From the NCBI GenBank assembly GCA_947258975.1, contig CAMYKK010000029.1, positions 1-64,000 on the forward strand: a stretch of 64,000 bases of DNA. Reading direction: 5' to 3'. Position 1 is the stretch's first letter. Each line of letters opens with the position of its first letter. Under the pieces are notes generated by a model. That model was not told the DNA's origin, made no database searches, and saw only the letters and a list, made by a program, of their open reading frames with translations. The position numbers were made by a program, and so were the translations under genes. The DNA comes from an uncultured Gammaproteobacteria bacterium (GTDB taxonomy: Bacteria; Pseudomonadota; Gammaproteobacteria; Arenicellales; JAANXG01). Positions 34,882 to 44,145 of this stretch are shown here, in pieces.

Positions 34882-35526
34882 ATGCCAGCGAATCCCCAAA
34901 GACGCAATTTAGTGATGGGTATTACCGGTCTGCTGCTTGCCGGACCCGTAGCCGCGCGGTTGCTTCAGCCGACACCGCGGCAGACTGCCGGCCCATTTTA
35001 CCCGGTACAGCCACCCCTCGACGACGACAATGACCTGATTCAAGTTCATGGCCGCCGGGGCGTGGCCCAGGGTCGCATCACCGATCTGTCCGGTCGTGTG
35101 TTGGATCTCAACGGTCGGCCGCTGCGCGATGTGCGCGTCGAGATTTGGCAATGTGATGCCAACGGGCGCTACCATCACCCACGGGATCGCGGCCGGGCAA
35201 TGGATGAGAACTTCCAGGGTTTCGGGCATAGCATCACCGATGGGAACGGCCGTTATCGATTTAGGACCATCCGGCCGGTGCCGTACCCGGGCCGCACCCC
35301 GCACATACATGTCGCGGTGTTGGTGCCGGATACGGCGCCATTCATCACCCAGCTTTATGTGCGCGGCGAGCCGCGCAATGCGGAAGATTTCATCTTCAAT
35401 CGTGTGCCGGCCGAGCGCCGGGAGATGGTGTTGGCAGACTTCGTCCCGGCCGTCAGCGATGCGGCGGAGTTGCGCGCGGAATTTGGTATCGTGTTAGCCG
35501 GCGCAGACGGTACCCCACGCGCCTGA
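34882..35526 (+). CDS. Exported intradiol ring-cleavage dioxygenase-like protein
   Basis: A 214-residue protein with a Tat-like N-terminus (QRRNLVMGITGLLLAGP). The intradiol dioxygenase core follows: QTAGPFYPVQPPLDDDNDL, GRVLDLNGRPLRDVRVEIWQCDANGRYHH-type region with Tyr ligand, TDGNGRYRFRTIRP supplying the second Tyr, and PHIHV giving the two His ligands of the ferric site. Length and single domain match the protocatechuate 3,4-dioxygenase beta subunit-like exported group, which acts on catecholic compounds. The ATG at 34882 lacks a strong ribosome binding site. It is convergent with the MDR oxidoreductase gene. Confidence 0.82.
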   Translation: MPANPQRRNLVMGITGLLLAGPVAARLLQPTPRQTAGPFYPVQPPLDDDNDLIQVHGRRGVAQGRITDLSGRVLDLNGRPLRDVRVEIWQCDANGRYHHPRDRGRAMDENFQGFGHSITDGNGRYRFRTIRPVPYPGRTPHIHVAVLVPDTAPFITQLYVRGEPRNAEDFIFNRVPAERREMVLADFVPAVSDAAELRAEFGIVLAGADGTPRA

Positions 35527-35622
35527 TCGTGCAAACAGGCAACATGCGGGAGAGTCGTGGCACCGACTGTTTGTTTTTAGTAGCCGGCCTTCGGCATGCT
35601 GTTGTCCACGCCTTGGCATGCG

Positions 35623-36606
35623 CTACTGGTTGGGCGTAAACACTATCTTTCCACTGCGGCGTTCACGCTCGGCATGCTTCAGGGCCCGGGCGACTTCTTC
35701 GAGTCCGTAGGTCGCATCGACCGGCGCCTGAATCGTACCCTCGGAGATGAGTCGGGCGATGTCGGCGTACACGGATTCAATCTTAACGCGCGGACCCTGG
35801 AACAGTTGCCGCACCAACCAGAAGCCCTGCAATCTGATGTCATGTAGGATGGTGTGATGGGGCGTGATCATGCATGGCTCACCGCTCAGGAAACCATAGT
35901 TCACAACCGTCCCACCGTCCGAGAGGCAGTCGGCAAGCGCAAGACACGACCGCCCGCCCGCTGCGTCGAGGGCGAGCGGCACACGGACGTTGCCGATGTT
36001 TGCGCGCACGCGCTCCCCCAGATCATCCCCCTCGAGCACCACGAGGTCGGCCCCCGCAGCGGAGAGAGGTTCGAACAAAGTCTCGCGCCGCACTACGTTG
36101 ATCGTGTGCACACCGCGGGTTCTGGCGAGCCGGATCACATGGTACCCAACCGCGGAGTTGGCGGCGTTTTGTATAATCCAGTCGCCCGACCGTAGATCGA
36201 CAAATTCGTCGAGCATGAGCAGGGCGGTAGGGGGGTTGGCTTTCATCATTGCTGCCTGCAGTACGTCGAGATCGTCGGGAATCTTGATCGCCTGGCTGGC
36301 CTCGATGCGGACCTTCTCGGCCCAGTTCGCCCGATCCAGGATCAGCACGCGGTCGCCGGTCGCGAGGCCAATGACCCCGCTGCCGGTCGCCTCCACGCGG
36401 CCCGTCCCTTCGATCCCGACGCGGGCGGGGAGCTGACTCGGGCCCGGATAACGTCCCTCTATAATGAGAAGATCGGCGGGATTGATGGCGCTGGCATCCA
36501 CGGTCACGATGATTTCCCCCGGTTCGGGATAACCGACATCCTCGACGTCGACGCAGCGGCACACCCGATGCGGCGTACCGTGGTGGGTAAATTCAATGGC
36601 TTTCAC
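35623..36606 (-). CDS. Zinc-independent MDR oxidoreductase (MECR/ETR-like)
   Basis: A 327-residue medium-chain dehydrogenase/reductase of the 2-enoyl thioester reductase/quinone oxidoreductase branch. SAINPADLLIIEGRYP at about 40-55 is characteristic of MECR/ETR proteins, as are GIEGTGRVEATGSGV and NAANSAVGYHVIRLARTRG, which carries the NADP-binding loop (VVRRE provides the Arg). No structural zinc cysteines are present. It probably reduces an enoyl or quinoid substrate. The start is GTG at 36606 with GAGAGG upstream. The FAH-family gene lies upstream on the same strand, 116 bases away. Confidence 0.85.
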   Translation of the reverse strand: MKAIEFTHHGTPHRVCRCVDVEDVGYPEPGEIIVTVDASAINPADLLIIEGRYPGPSQLPARVGIEGTGRVEATGSGVIGLATGDRVLILDRANWAEKVRIEASQAIKIPDDLDVLQAAMMKANPPTALLMLDEFVDLRSGDWIIQNAANSAVGYHVIRLARTRGVHTINVVRRETLFEPLSAAGADLVVLEGDDLGERVRANIGNVRVPLALDAAGGRSCLALADCLSDGGTVVNYGFLSGEPCMITPHHTILHDIRLQGFWLVRQLFQGPRVKIESVYADIARLISEGTIQAPVDATYGLEEVARALKHAERERRSGKIVFTPNQ

Positions 36607-36722
36607 AAGCTGCCTCTCGGTTCAAGACGTGGTGCCGGATGATACGGGATGTGGGGTCGTTGACCAACTCAATACGTAGCGGTTTATCCCCGCATCGCGC
36701 AACGGAATCGATCCGGCCGCAA

Positions 36723-37409
36723 TCACACGACGGTAATACGCAACTCACCGATACCGTCGATGCCCCCATGCAGAACGTCGCCGCGCTGGACCGCCGCCAC
36801 CCCGGCGGGTGTGCCGGTGTAGATCAAGTCTCCCGCCGCGAGGGTAAACAGCCCCGACAGGTAGGCGATGGTATCCGGCACGGACCAGATCATCTGATTA
36901 AGATCGCCGTACTGGCGCGTCTTCCCGTTTACCTTGAGCCATATGGCGCCCTGTGCCGGATGCCCGGTCTGCGTAATTGGAACGATCTCACTGCACGGTG
37001 CGGCGAATTCAAAGGCCTTGCCTATCTCCCATGGCCGTCCCGCTGCTTTCATTTGGCCTTGCAAATCGCGTCGTGTCATGTCGAGACCAACCGCGTAGCC
37101 GTATACATGATTTAGGGCATCGGCGGCCGCAATATCCTTGCCTCCCGCCCCAAGTGCGACCACCATTTCGATTTCGTGATGCACCTCATTGGTTTTGTCA
37201 GGATAAGGGAACTTGCCTCCGTCGGGTACGAGGCTGTCCGGGTTTTTCTGAAAGAAAAATGGCGGTTCGCGATCAGGATCGTGCCCCATCTCCCGTGCAT
37301 GTTCGGCGTAGTTGCGCCCGACACAATAGATGCGGTGCACGGGAAACACGTCCGCCGTATTGCGGACGGTAAGCTTTGGAGCGGGTGGCGGCACAATGAC
37401 GTTATTCAT
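36723..37409 (-). CDS. Fumarylacetoacetate hydrolase-family protein
   Basis: A 228-residue single-domain FAH protein. The metal ligands are visible as EVHHEIEMVVALG (two Glu) and VYGYAVGLDMTRRDLQ (Asp). YCVGRNYAEHAREMG and FQKNPDSLVP are standard for the fumarylpyruvate hydrolase/acylpyruvase group. It splits a carbon-carbon bond of a diketo acid or decarboxylates oxaloacetate. Together with the intradiol dioxygenase-like and MDR proteins it suggests side pathways of aromatic or diketo-acid breakdown, but no full pathway is encoded here. Confidence 0.88.
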   Translation of the reverse strand: MNNVIVPPPAPKLTVRNTADVFPVHRIYCVGRNYAEHAREMGHDPDREPPFFFQKNPDSLVPDGGKFPYPDKTNEVHHEIEMVVALGAGGKDIAAADALNHVYGYAVGLDMTRRDLQGQMKAAGRPWEIGKAFEFAAPCSEIVPITQTGHPAQGAIWLKVNGKTRQYGDLNQMIWSVPDTIAYLSGLFTLAAGDLIYTGTPAGVAAVQRGDVLHGGIDGIGELRITVV

Positions 37410-37523
37410 GTGCCGTGGCCGTCATGTGCTGCGCCATGTGAAAGACCATACTGCAACCTGAGGCAAATACCAAGCGCATGATAGAGTCCGAAATGCTTGG
37501 CGAAATTCTCCAGTTACGGCGCA

Positions 37524-37622
37524 GATAGCATATATGGGGGAGGCATCCTCCCCTGCTATGCGGGGACAAATACTGCGACTCCGCGCAGCAAACGTGTCAC
37601 GATCATCGCGGCCATAAGCCGC
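37524..37622. repeat. REP-like palindromic intergenic element
   Basis: Contains two hairpins. The first joins ATAGCA (37525-37530) to TGCTAT (37554-37559) around an inner GGGGAGG-cat-CCTCCCC (37537-37553). The second is GCGGC-cataa-GCCGC (37608-37622) followed by TCCCACAA. The minus-strand reading TTGTGGGAGCGGCTTATGG resembles the core of REP elements common between gammaproteobacterial genes. No second copy was found here. Confidence 0.5.
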
Positions 37623-37848
37623 TCCCACAATTGTTTTCTGCAGAGTTTTCCGGGTTGTGCGCATGATGGTCACTTGGCTCTGCTAGTTTGTTACACTAGC
37701 TGCATATGGCAAGCATTACCGGGATCGAGGAGGTCCAGCCGGACACCGTCGACGCGGCATGGTTGAAGCACCGAAAAGTTGAGGCGCGGTTCGTCTGGAC
37801 TACGGCTCCAATGTTGCACTGAAGATTTGCAATCCGATCAGAATTCCG

Positions 37849-38988
37849 ATGCTCAAAGAACCAAGTTTCTCCGTCGGTATCGAGGAAGAGTACTGGCTGG
37901 TCGACCACGAGACGCGCGACCTGATCAAAGAGTCTCCGCCGACAATGTTGGATGAGTGCACGAAGGAACTGGAGCAGCAGGTCATGCCCGAGTTCCTGCA
38001 GTCCCAGATTGAGGTTGGTACTCGCGTCTGCGGGACAATGCAAGAGGCGCGCGCAGATGTTGTGCGCTTGCGCGGTTGCGTATCACGAGTGGCGGCGAAT
38101 CATGGGCTTGCGATGATTGCCGCTTCCACCCACCCCTTTGCGAGGTGGGGCACCCAGAAACACACCGAAAAGGAACGCTACGATATTATCGCCCGTGACA
38201 TGCAGGGTGTGGCAAGCCGCCTATTGATCAGCGGCATGCACGTTCATGTCGGCATCGACGACGATCAGTTGCGCATCGATCTCATGGGTCAGGCGGTATA
38301 CATGTTGCCACATCTTCTCGTGCTCAGCACGTCCTCTCCGTTTTGGGAAGGCCAAGACACCGGACTCAAGTCTTACCGTGTTGCGGTTTGGAACAGTTTT
38401 CCGCGCACCGGTTTACCTGAGCGTTTCGAAAGCTTCGCGGAATTTCAGCGCCACATCGATGTGTTGATCAGATCGGGGGTGATCGAGGATCGAACCAAGG
38501 TTTGGTGGGACATCCGCCCTAACGTCAGATTTCCCACGCTTGAAATGCGTATCACCGACATCTGCACGCGCGTTGATGATGCCGTGTGCATTGCCGCGCT
38601 GTATCGCTGCTGGTTACGCATGCTCTATCGGCTGCGCCTGAATAATCAGCGTTGGCGCAGTTACGTCAATATGCTCATCAATGAAAACCGCTGGCGCGCG
38701 GAACGTTACGGCTTCGAGGAAGGACTCATCGACTTTGGCAAAGGTATCGTGGTGCCTTATGCAGAATTGCTGGAAGAGATGTTGATGTTGATAAGGGAAG
38801 ATGCCGAGTATTTTGACTGCGTGAGCGAAGTACAGCATGCGCGGCAAATACTTGCACGCGGCACCAGCGCGCACCTGCAGATCAAGACCTATAATGACGC
38901 GAAGGCGGCCGGAGCGGCTAACATGGAAGCTCTGCAGGCGGTGGTAGACATGCTGATCGAAGAGACCCTGCACGGCGTGGATGTGTAA
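37849..38988 (+). CDS. Carboxylate-amine ligase, GCS2/YbdK family
   Basis: A 379-residue protein of the glutamate-cysteine ligase type 2 (GCS2) family, which includes E. coli YbdK, a weak gamma-glutamylcysteine ligase. It starts with FSVGIEEEYWLVD, the usual metal/ATP site, and continues with GMHVHVGI, TGLKSYRVAVWNSFPRTGLP and VWWDIRPNVRFPTLEMRITD, all signature stretches. It probably forms a gamma-glutamyl or related amide bond with ATP. It begins about 130 bases downstream of TTACACTAG-type promoter-like sequence and is followed 68 bases later by cfa. Confidence 0.9.
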   Translation: MLKEPSFSVGIEEEYWLVDHETRDLIKESPPTMLDECTKELEQQVMPEFLQSQIEVGTRVCGTMQEARADVVRLRGCVSRVAANHGLAMIAASTHPFARWGTQKHTEKERYDIIARDMQGVASRLLISGMHVHVGIDDDQLRIDLMGQAVYMLPHLLVLSTSSPFWEGQDTGLKSYRVAVWNSFPRTGLPERFESFAEFQRHIDVLIRSGVIEDRTKVWWDIRPNVRFPTLEMRITDICTRVDDAVCIAALYRCWLRMLYRLRLNNQRWRSYVNMLINENRWRAERYGFEEGLIDFGKGIVVPYAELLEEMLMLIREDAEYFDCVSEVQHARQILARGTSAHLQIKTYNDAKAAGAANMEALQAVVDMLIEETLHGVDV

Positions 38989-39056
38989 CCGTCCCGTTCC
39001 CTTTTTCCTAACGCAGGGTCGCTGGGTCTTTCCGCGAGTATGTACCCACAATTAAG

Positions 39057-40172
39057 ATGAAGAACGCAGCACAGACTATCCAGGATCTGTTAACAAGCGC
39101 CGAGATCGAAATCAACGGATCACGGGCATTTGATGTGCAGGTCCATCGGCCCGAGTTTTATGACCGCGTACTGGGCGACGGTGTCATCGGGTTTGGCGAG
39201 TCCTACATGTCCGGATGGTGGGATTGCGCGGCCTTGGATGAATTGATTCACCGGTTATTGCGGGCCGACCTGGAGCACGCGATCTCTCCAGTCAAACTGC
39301 TGCTGCCTTTTGTGCTGTCGAAGCTGATCAATCGTCAACGGCGTTCCCGCGCGTTCAAGATCGGCGAACAACATTATGATCTGGGTAACGATCTTTTCCG
39401 CAGCATGCTGGATAAACGTATGACCTATACCTGCGGCTACTGGCAAGACGCGACAGATCTCGATGCCGCACAGGAGGCGAAGCTCGACCTTGTGTGCCGC
39501 AAGATCGGCCTGAAACCAGGCATGAAGATCCTGGATATAGGATGTGGCTGGGGCAGCTTTGTGCGCTTTGCAGCCGAGAAGTATCAAGTGGAGGCGGTGG
39601 GCATCACCGTGGCGGAGGAACAAATAGAACTTGGGCGCCGGTTGTGCGCGGGGCTGCCGGTAGAGCTGCTTTTGCAGGACTACCGGGATGTGACCGGGCG
39701 GTTCGATCGCATTGTGTCGCTGGGTATGTTTGAACACGTAGGGGTCAAGAACTATCGAAATTACATGAATCGGATTCGCCGTTGCCTGGCTGATGATGGA
39801 CTTTTTCTGCTACATACGATTGGCACTAATACGCCCAAAACGAGTGTCGATCCATGGTCCGACAAATACATCTTCCCGGGTGGCATGCTACCGACTCAGA
39901 AGTGGATCGCAGCGGCGACCGAAGGCAAATTGGTCATGGAGGACTGGCATAATTTCGGTGTGGATTACGATCCGACGCTGATGGCATGGATGGTAAACGT
40001 GGACAACCATAGGCAGGAACTGGCACGAGCAGGTTACGGCGAAGATTTCTATCGCATGTGGCGGTTTTTTTTGCTGTCATCAGCAGGGTCGTTTCGTGCG
40101 CGTAGAAACCACCTGTGGCAGATCGTTTATTCGAAGGACGGTGTGGATGGCGGCTATGATTCGGTGCGGTAA
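39057..40172 (+). CDS. cfa: Cyclopropane-fatty-acyl-phospholipid synthase
   Basis: A 371-residue Cfa. SAM-dependent methyl transfer to unsaturated membrane lipids strengthens the membrane. The sequence shows QHYDLGNDLFRSMLDKRMTYTCGYW, of which the YTCGYW part is the hallmark, then ILDIGCGWGSFVRFAAE (SAM motif I), MFEHVGVKNYRNYMNR and DKYIFPGGMLPT. The N-terminal lipid-binding domain covers residues 1-100. Length is normal for the group. It is 68 bases after the GCS2 gene in the same direction. Confidence 0.94.
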   Translation: MKNAAQTIQDLLTSAEIEINGSRAFDVQVHRPEFYDRVLGDGVIGFGESYMSGWWDCAALDELIHRLLRADLEHAISPVKLLLPFVLSKLINRQRRSRAFKIGEQHYDLGNDLFRSMLDKRMTYTCGYWQDATDLDAAQEAKLDLVCRKIGLKPGMKILDIGCGWGSFVRFAAEKYQVEAVGITVAEEQIELGRRLCAGLPVELLLQDYRDVTGRFDRIVSLGMFEHVGVKNYRNYMNRIRRCLADDGLFLLHTIGTNTPKTSVDPWSDKYIFPGGMLPTQKWIAAATEGKLVMEDWHNFGVDYDPTLMAWMVNVDNHRQELARAGYGEDFYRMWRFFLLSSAGSFRARRNHLWQIVYSKDGVDGGYDSVR

Positions 40173-40181
40173 GGTGGTCGT

Positions 40182-40475
40182 ATGTTGCGATCAGTCATCG
40201 ATGTGTGGAACTGGTCCTTTACGTCATCCTCCGATTGGCCACTTGACTTGTTCCGTTTCGTCACGAGGCGGAAGCAAGTTGGACCGGGCGCGCTCGCGAG
40301 TCCGCTGAAGACGACTAAGGACACGGCGCTCGAGTGTGGGCGCCGGCGGCGCGATTGTCAGCGTCGGGCGACAGAGCTGGAGTCTACACTGGAGCGCCAC
40401 GCAGAACTTGAACGCCGACTCGCCACCGAGTTGCAGCATCTCGAGAACCGTGTCAGCGATAATTCGCAGCAATGA
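40182..40475 (+). CDS. Small hypothetical protein, coiled-coil tail
   Basis: A 97-residue frame starting 10 bases after cfa. The C-terminal half (ATELESTLERHAELERRLAT) could form a coiled coil; the N-terminus contains Trp/Ser-rich residues without a known motif. There is no clear ribosome binding site. A competing frame exists on the other strand, so this is only a possible gene. Confidence 0.35.
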   Translation: MLRSVIDVWNWSFTSSSDWPLDLFRFVTRRKQVGPGALASPLKTTKDTALECGRRRRDCQRRATELESTLERHAELERRLATELQHLENRVSDNSQQ

Positions 40476-40481
40476 AACCTG

Positions 40482-40706
40482 ATGCACACCCGTCAATCGA
40501 CGGCGGAAGCGCCGCGTTCGATAAACAACCTCGATAATTCAACGACAATTGATGTTGACGATAGCTGCGAACGCTGGGGAATCCGGATCGCCGAGACAGA
40601 GTTGGCCACCGGACAAGTTGTTCCATCGGACATCCTGGAGTGGCAGTTTCTAAAAGCCGACGACCGCGAGGTTCTGCGCGCGATAACCCACGCACAGGAG
40701 AGCTAA
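40482..40706 (+). CDS. Small hypothetical protein
   Basis: A 74-residue frame just after the previous one. The segment WGIRIAETELATGQVVPSDI followed by LEWQFLKADDREVLRAI looks protein-like, while the first 20 residues are low in information. No family was recognised and no strong ribosome binding site is seen, so it may be a spurious frame. Confidence 0.3.
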   Translation: MHTRQSTAEAPRSINNLDNSTTIDVDDSCERWGIRIAETELATGQVVPSDILEWQFLKADDREVLRAITHAQES

Positions 40707-41443
40707 ATCATGTAAACGACACCGGAAACTACCCTCGCCGACGAAATCACGACACAAGAGCTTTCCCGGTCTGCGGGATTTGTCAACGCTTTGTTTAGTT
40801 TCAAGGCCCTTCCCGATAAATCGTCACGTTCCCGCGGTATTGCGAAACACGAAATACACCCTAAAAATCTATTGCTCAACCAAAATATCAGTCCGCCAGG
40901 CGCCGGTCGCGGACCGCTGCAGCGCTCGTATTCGTCTTGAGGTGCGTTATCATTGGAGTGGGAAACATCTGCCGATCTTCGCATTGAGACGAGTGGCGTA
41001 GCCCAAGCGCTTCGGCATATCTCAGCATCGGCGACACCTGTTGGCGTCGATGGTTTTCGTTGTGCTCCAATGTTCGTGAAGTGGTCATCTTGCAGCGTCT
41101 GCGCTGGGAAGGCGCCGACCAACACAGGCAAAGTCCAGTAAATTGCCGTGCAAGTATGGGAGCAAACTTTCGCTGGACCAGGACACCGTACCAAACGGCG
41201 GCCACTTCCCAAAATTGCAGAAACTGATTGAATTGATTAAACAAAAATCATTTTCAAATTTCAACCCATTGAAATTACGAGATTTTCTTATCTGGAGTTT
41301 TGGCGCTTTTCTTCAGGAAACCCCGAGTCCGTCGTCCGCCTGGATCAGGGCAACGATAAAGTGAATTGCTTTTCATACGCAGAGGGCTCAGCTGCACGAG
41401 TCATGCGCCAGCATTCGGGATCCTGGTGAGAAATGCGGGCATC
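40707..41443. other. Gene-free stretch, partly AT-rich
   Basis: About 740 bases. The part 41220-41300 is markedly AT-rich. Position 41378-41440 is one copy of a 63-bp dispersed repeat. Translated frames are short or unconvincing on both strands. It could be a decayed gene area. Confidence 0.4.
41378..41440. repeat. Dispersed 63-bp repeat, copy B
   Basis: Aligns without gaps to 49631-49693. The clearest part is CAGCATTCGGGATCCTGGTG followed by AGAAA, which differs from the other copy at only a few positions; over 47 bases I counted nine differences. It ends four bases before the ArfB gene stop codon. Confidence 0.55.
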
Positions 41444-41866
41444 TCAGCGCTCGGAGTTAACCGGGCCGCGCAGACGCTTGGTCTTTCCACGGCGGCGCTT
41501 TTCATCGAGGCGACGCTTCTTAGCCGCGGTTGACGGCCTGGTTTTGCGTCGCGGTTTGGGCACCTTGGCGGCCCTTTGAATCCAGTGTGCCAATCGTTGG
41601 AGGGCGTCTTGTCGATTTCGCTCCTGGGTACGAAAGCGGCGCGCGTCGATTACGAGTATTCCGTCACGGGTGACGCGTTTACCGGCCAAGCGGACGAGTC
41701 GTTCGCGCACCGTGTCGGTCAGCGACGGTGAGCGGGCGACATCGAATCTTAGCTTGACAGCGGTGGCGACCTTGTTCAATTTTTGTCCGCCCGGTCCCGA
41801 CGCGCGCACAAACCGCAAATCGATCTCGCTTTCGTCTATGTGAATGTTTTTCGTGACGCGGAGCAT
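41444..41866 (-). CDS. arfB: Alternative ribosome-rescue factor ArfB
   Basis: A 140-residue peptidyl-tRNA hydrolase that frees stalled ribosomes without tmRNA. The catalytic GGQ is in SGPGGQKLNK near residue 27-36, preceded by FVRASGPGG, and the C-terminus is the long basic tail (RRKTRPSTAAKKRRLDEK and onward) that enters the empty mRNA channel. This matches E. coli YaeJ in length and order. The ATG at 41866 was chosen over one 21 bases upstream because the fold begins there. It is an isolated minus-strand gene. Confidence 0.93.
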   Translation of the reverse strand: MLRVTKNIHIDESEIDLRFVRASGPGGQKLNKVATAVKLRFDVARSPSLTDTVRERLVRLAGKRVTRDGILVIDARRFRTQERNRQDALQRLAHWIQRAAKVPKPRRKTRPSTAAKKRRLDEKRRRGKTKRLRGPVNSER

Positions 41867-42521
41867 GTGCGCGAAACACGGAACCAAGGTTGGCCCTGTT
41901 GATCTCTCGAACTCATTCGTTCACCCGACGCAGCAGCTTATAGCCGCTAAGTGCGTGACACTCGTGCTGTGCGGAGTCGCAGTACTTACCCCCGTGTTGT
42001 TCTCGCCTTGTCCTCGAAAGGCAGAGGAAAAGCAGAGGAGGATGTCGTTTCCACATTTATTGATGTCACCGCCAACGGCCGAGCACTACTTATGATTTCA
42101 TTTCGAGCGCAGGGAATCGCACCGTAATTCACCATGGCGGAGATTACAAGAGCCAGGCATCCTGCGCACGACAAGATCCTTCCCGGGGACTGAGTGCAGG
42201 ATAAGCAGCCGTTCGGGCTCGAAGTTTATCGCCCCGGTGCTGGTTTGGTCTCGAACGCCAGGACCTGAGCTTCACTCAATCCACAGCCGGCCATCGGTGG
42301 CGTTCCAGCGCGACGTTCGTGCCAACCGACCCTGCGACTATGCGCAGTACAAGTCTCTTTACCAGCTGCCGGGGTCCTTGGTGCAATATCCGGGGTCAGC
42401 GCCGTAATCATCGGTTGTCCCAACCTGCCCATGCGTAATTCAGTCATTGATGTGATAGGACCGGCACCTGTTTTTATCTACTATTAGCGTGCATGGTTCC
42501 CAGCACTGGAGGTGAATCGCC
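41867..42521. other. Gene-free stretch, about 650 bases
   Basis: Between divergent ArfB and the TVP38-type gene. No convincing gene. The last 60 bases carry an AT-rich TTTTTATCTACTATTAGCG segment and the GGAGG of the next gene; its promoter is probably there. Confidence 0.4.
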
Positions 42522-43265
42522 GTGGATGATCAGACGTCGCACAGATTTCCCGCTGTCTTGAGTGTGATCGGGGCTTTGATTGCAGTGGTTACATTAGGAT
42601 TCCTGCTTGTTGAGGGTCTGACTGAAGAGTCCTTTTGGTATGCGTGGTGGCCACATGTATCCATGCAGGGGATCGTATCTCTGATTCGCGATTCCGGCCC
42701 CTGGGGTGTGGTGGCTTCGATTTCAGTCATGGTGGCGCATTCCTTTGTGCCGTTTCCAGCCGAACTTGTCGCCATTGCCAACGGCATGGTCTATGGTCCT
42801 TTCTGGGGAACGGTAGTGACTTGGACTGGGGCCATGCTGGGCGGCACTCTGGCTTTCGCTCTAGCGAGGATACTGGGGAGACCTTTCGTGCGCCGCGTAT
42901 TGTCTGATAAAAGTAATCGGCGCATGGATGAGTGGGCACGTACCCATGCCGGGGGCGCGCTGCTTTTCAGCCGCTTCATTCCGGTGATCGCGTTCAATTT
43001 GATCAACTACGCTGCTGGCCTGATGAAGGTCTCGTGGTGGACGTTCATATGGACGACCGGGCTGGGGATTTTGCCATTAACTGCGCTCATGGTTGTGATG
43101 GGTGATAACATTGACGCATTTCCGTGGTACTTATGGTTAATGCTGCTTGCCGGTGGAGTGGTGTTATGGTTGCTGACACACCGTGTTTTACGTTGGTCGG
43201 CCCATGGTGTTGATGCAACCGACGGAGTCGACGAAACACCGCCGACCAAAGCAGGCGAGGCATAG
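42522..43265 (+). CDS. TVP38/TMEM64 (VTT-domain) membrane protein
   Basis: A 247-residue protein with about six membrane helices. The VTT/SNARE-associated domain is recognised by VPFPAELVAIANGMVYGPFWG, GAMLGGTLAFALARILGRP and SRFIPVIAFNLINYAAGL, which carries the conserved R-x-x-P-x-x-xFN motif of TVP38 and DedA relatives. Related proteins act as lipid scramblases or undecaprenyl-phosphate flippases. The start is GTG at 42522 with GGAGG nine bases upstream. It is monocistronic. Confidence 0.88.
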   Translation: MDDQTSHRFPAVLSVIGALIAVVTLGFLLVEGLTEESFWYAWWPHVSMQGIVSLIRDSGPWGVVASISVMVAHSFVPFPAELVAIANGMVYGPFWGTVVTWTGAMLGGTLAFALARILGRPFVRRVLSDKSNRRMDEWARTHAGGALLFSRFIPVIAFNLINYAAGLMKVSWWTFIWTTGLGILPLTALMVVMGDNIDAFPWYLWLMLLAGGVVLWLLTHRVLRWSAHGVDATDGVDETPPTKAGEA

Positions 43266-43642
43266 CATTTGCCGCACACGGATATTGGCGTTAATCCGGT
43301 GTTTGTTCCGGCCGCTCGGACAGGGAATGCCGCGCTGAGGCTGGGCCCGTATGTCGCACCGGGGCGGCACAGAAAAGCGCTTATGTGGTTTGGAATCAAG
43401 CATTCGATCAATGCCCGGTGTGACACTATGTGCTCGGGTTCGCGCCGATACCGGCGTCGGCTCGGTCGCGAGCAGCTGAACTCGCGCTTCACGCACAAGA
43501 AAGGTGGGGGTTGCGGTCTACGGCGCCTGCCCCTGATTGTCATCGCTCCAGCTGATGTTCAGCCACCCAATCCCTTCGCCATCACCCGGGATCCTCGTTG
43601 CAAGATGCGGGTCAGGCACATATCTTCCCTGTCTGCAATACG
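43266..43642. other. Gene-free stretch
   Basis: About 375 bases between the TVP38-type gene and the DUF3301 gene. Open frames on both strands are short and lack motifs or ribosome binding sites. I see nothing functional in it. Confidence 0.4.
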
Positions 43643-43939
43643 ATGCCAACTACTCTGATCATCTTTATTGCCTTAGGCCTGGGCGTGTGGTTTTGGTTCG
43701 ATTCCATGCAGGCGCGGGAGAAAGCGGTATCGGGAGCGCGCCGGTATTGCAGGCAGAATGATGTTCAGTTCCTGGATGATACGGTGGCCTTGGGATGGTT
43801 GGGATTACGGCGAAGAGACGGTTTGCTACATTTCTTGCGCGTTTACGTCTTTGAATATGCCACTTCCGGAGCCACGAGACACCATGGCGTGGTTGCGATT
43901 TTTGGTCGACGAATGCTGCAGATTCGATTGGAACCATGA
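43643..43939 (+). CDS. DUF3301 membrane-anchored protein
   Basis: A 98-residue protein with one N-terminal membrane helix (IIFIALGLGVWFWF) and a compact soluble part. The order FDSMQAREKA, ARRYCRQNDVQFLDDTVAL and YVFEYATSGATRHHGVV is the DUF3301 pattern, including the conserved Cys and the LLDxTV segment. DUF3301 is largely gammaproteobacterial and of unknown function. The ATG at 43643 was chosen since earlier in-frame codons add unrelated residues. It is convergent with the cation exchanger gene. Confidence 0.85.
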   Translation: MPTTLIIFIALGLGVWFWFDSMQAREKAVSGARRYCRQNDVQFLDDTVALGWLGLRRRDGLLHFLRVYVFEYATSGATRHHGVVAIFGRRMLQIRLEP

Positions 43940-44145
43940 ACTATCAAAGGTCGCATTTGGACTCTAGACCGCATTTCTAACCAGGCGCTCCGCCCCAATT
44001 GTTTCCAAGCAACATATTTCCCCTCGGCGAACAATTCTAATTGAACCTGGTAGGATCACATTTAAGTTCCCACGCTGAGGAGAGACAACCGCTAACCCTC
44101 TGGTTTAACGCTGGTTTTAATCCGCACACGCTGTGCAAAGCCCGC

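Noticed and set aside
37706-37819. 37-residue frame (MASITGIEEVQPD...) before the carboxylate-amine ligase gene
   Set aside because: Near the expected promoter and leader of that gene, no ribosome binding site and no recognisable features.
40703-41212. Minus-strand frame of 169 codons
   Set aside because: Low-information sequence with many Cys, Arg and Ser, no start signal, and no resemblance to a known family.
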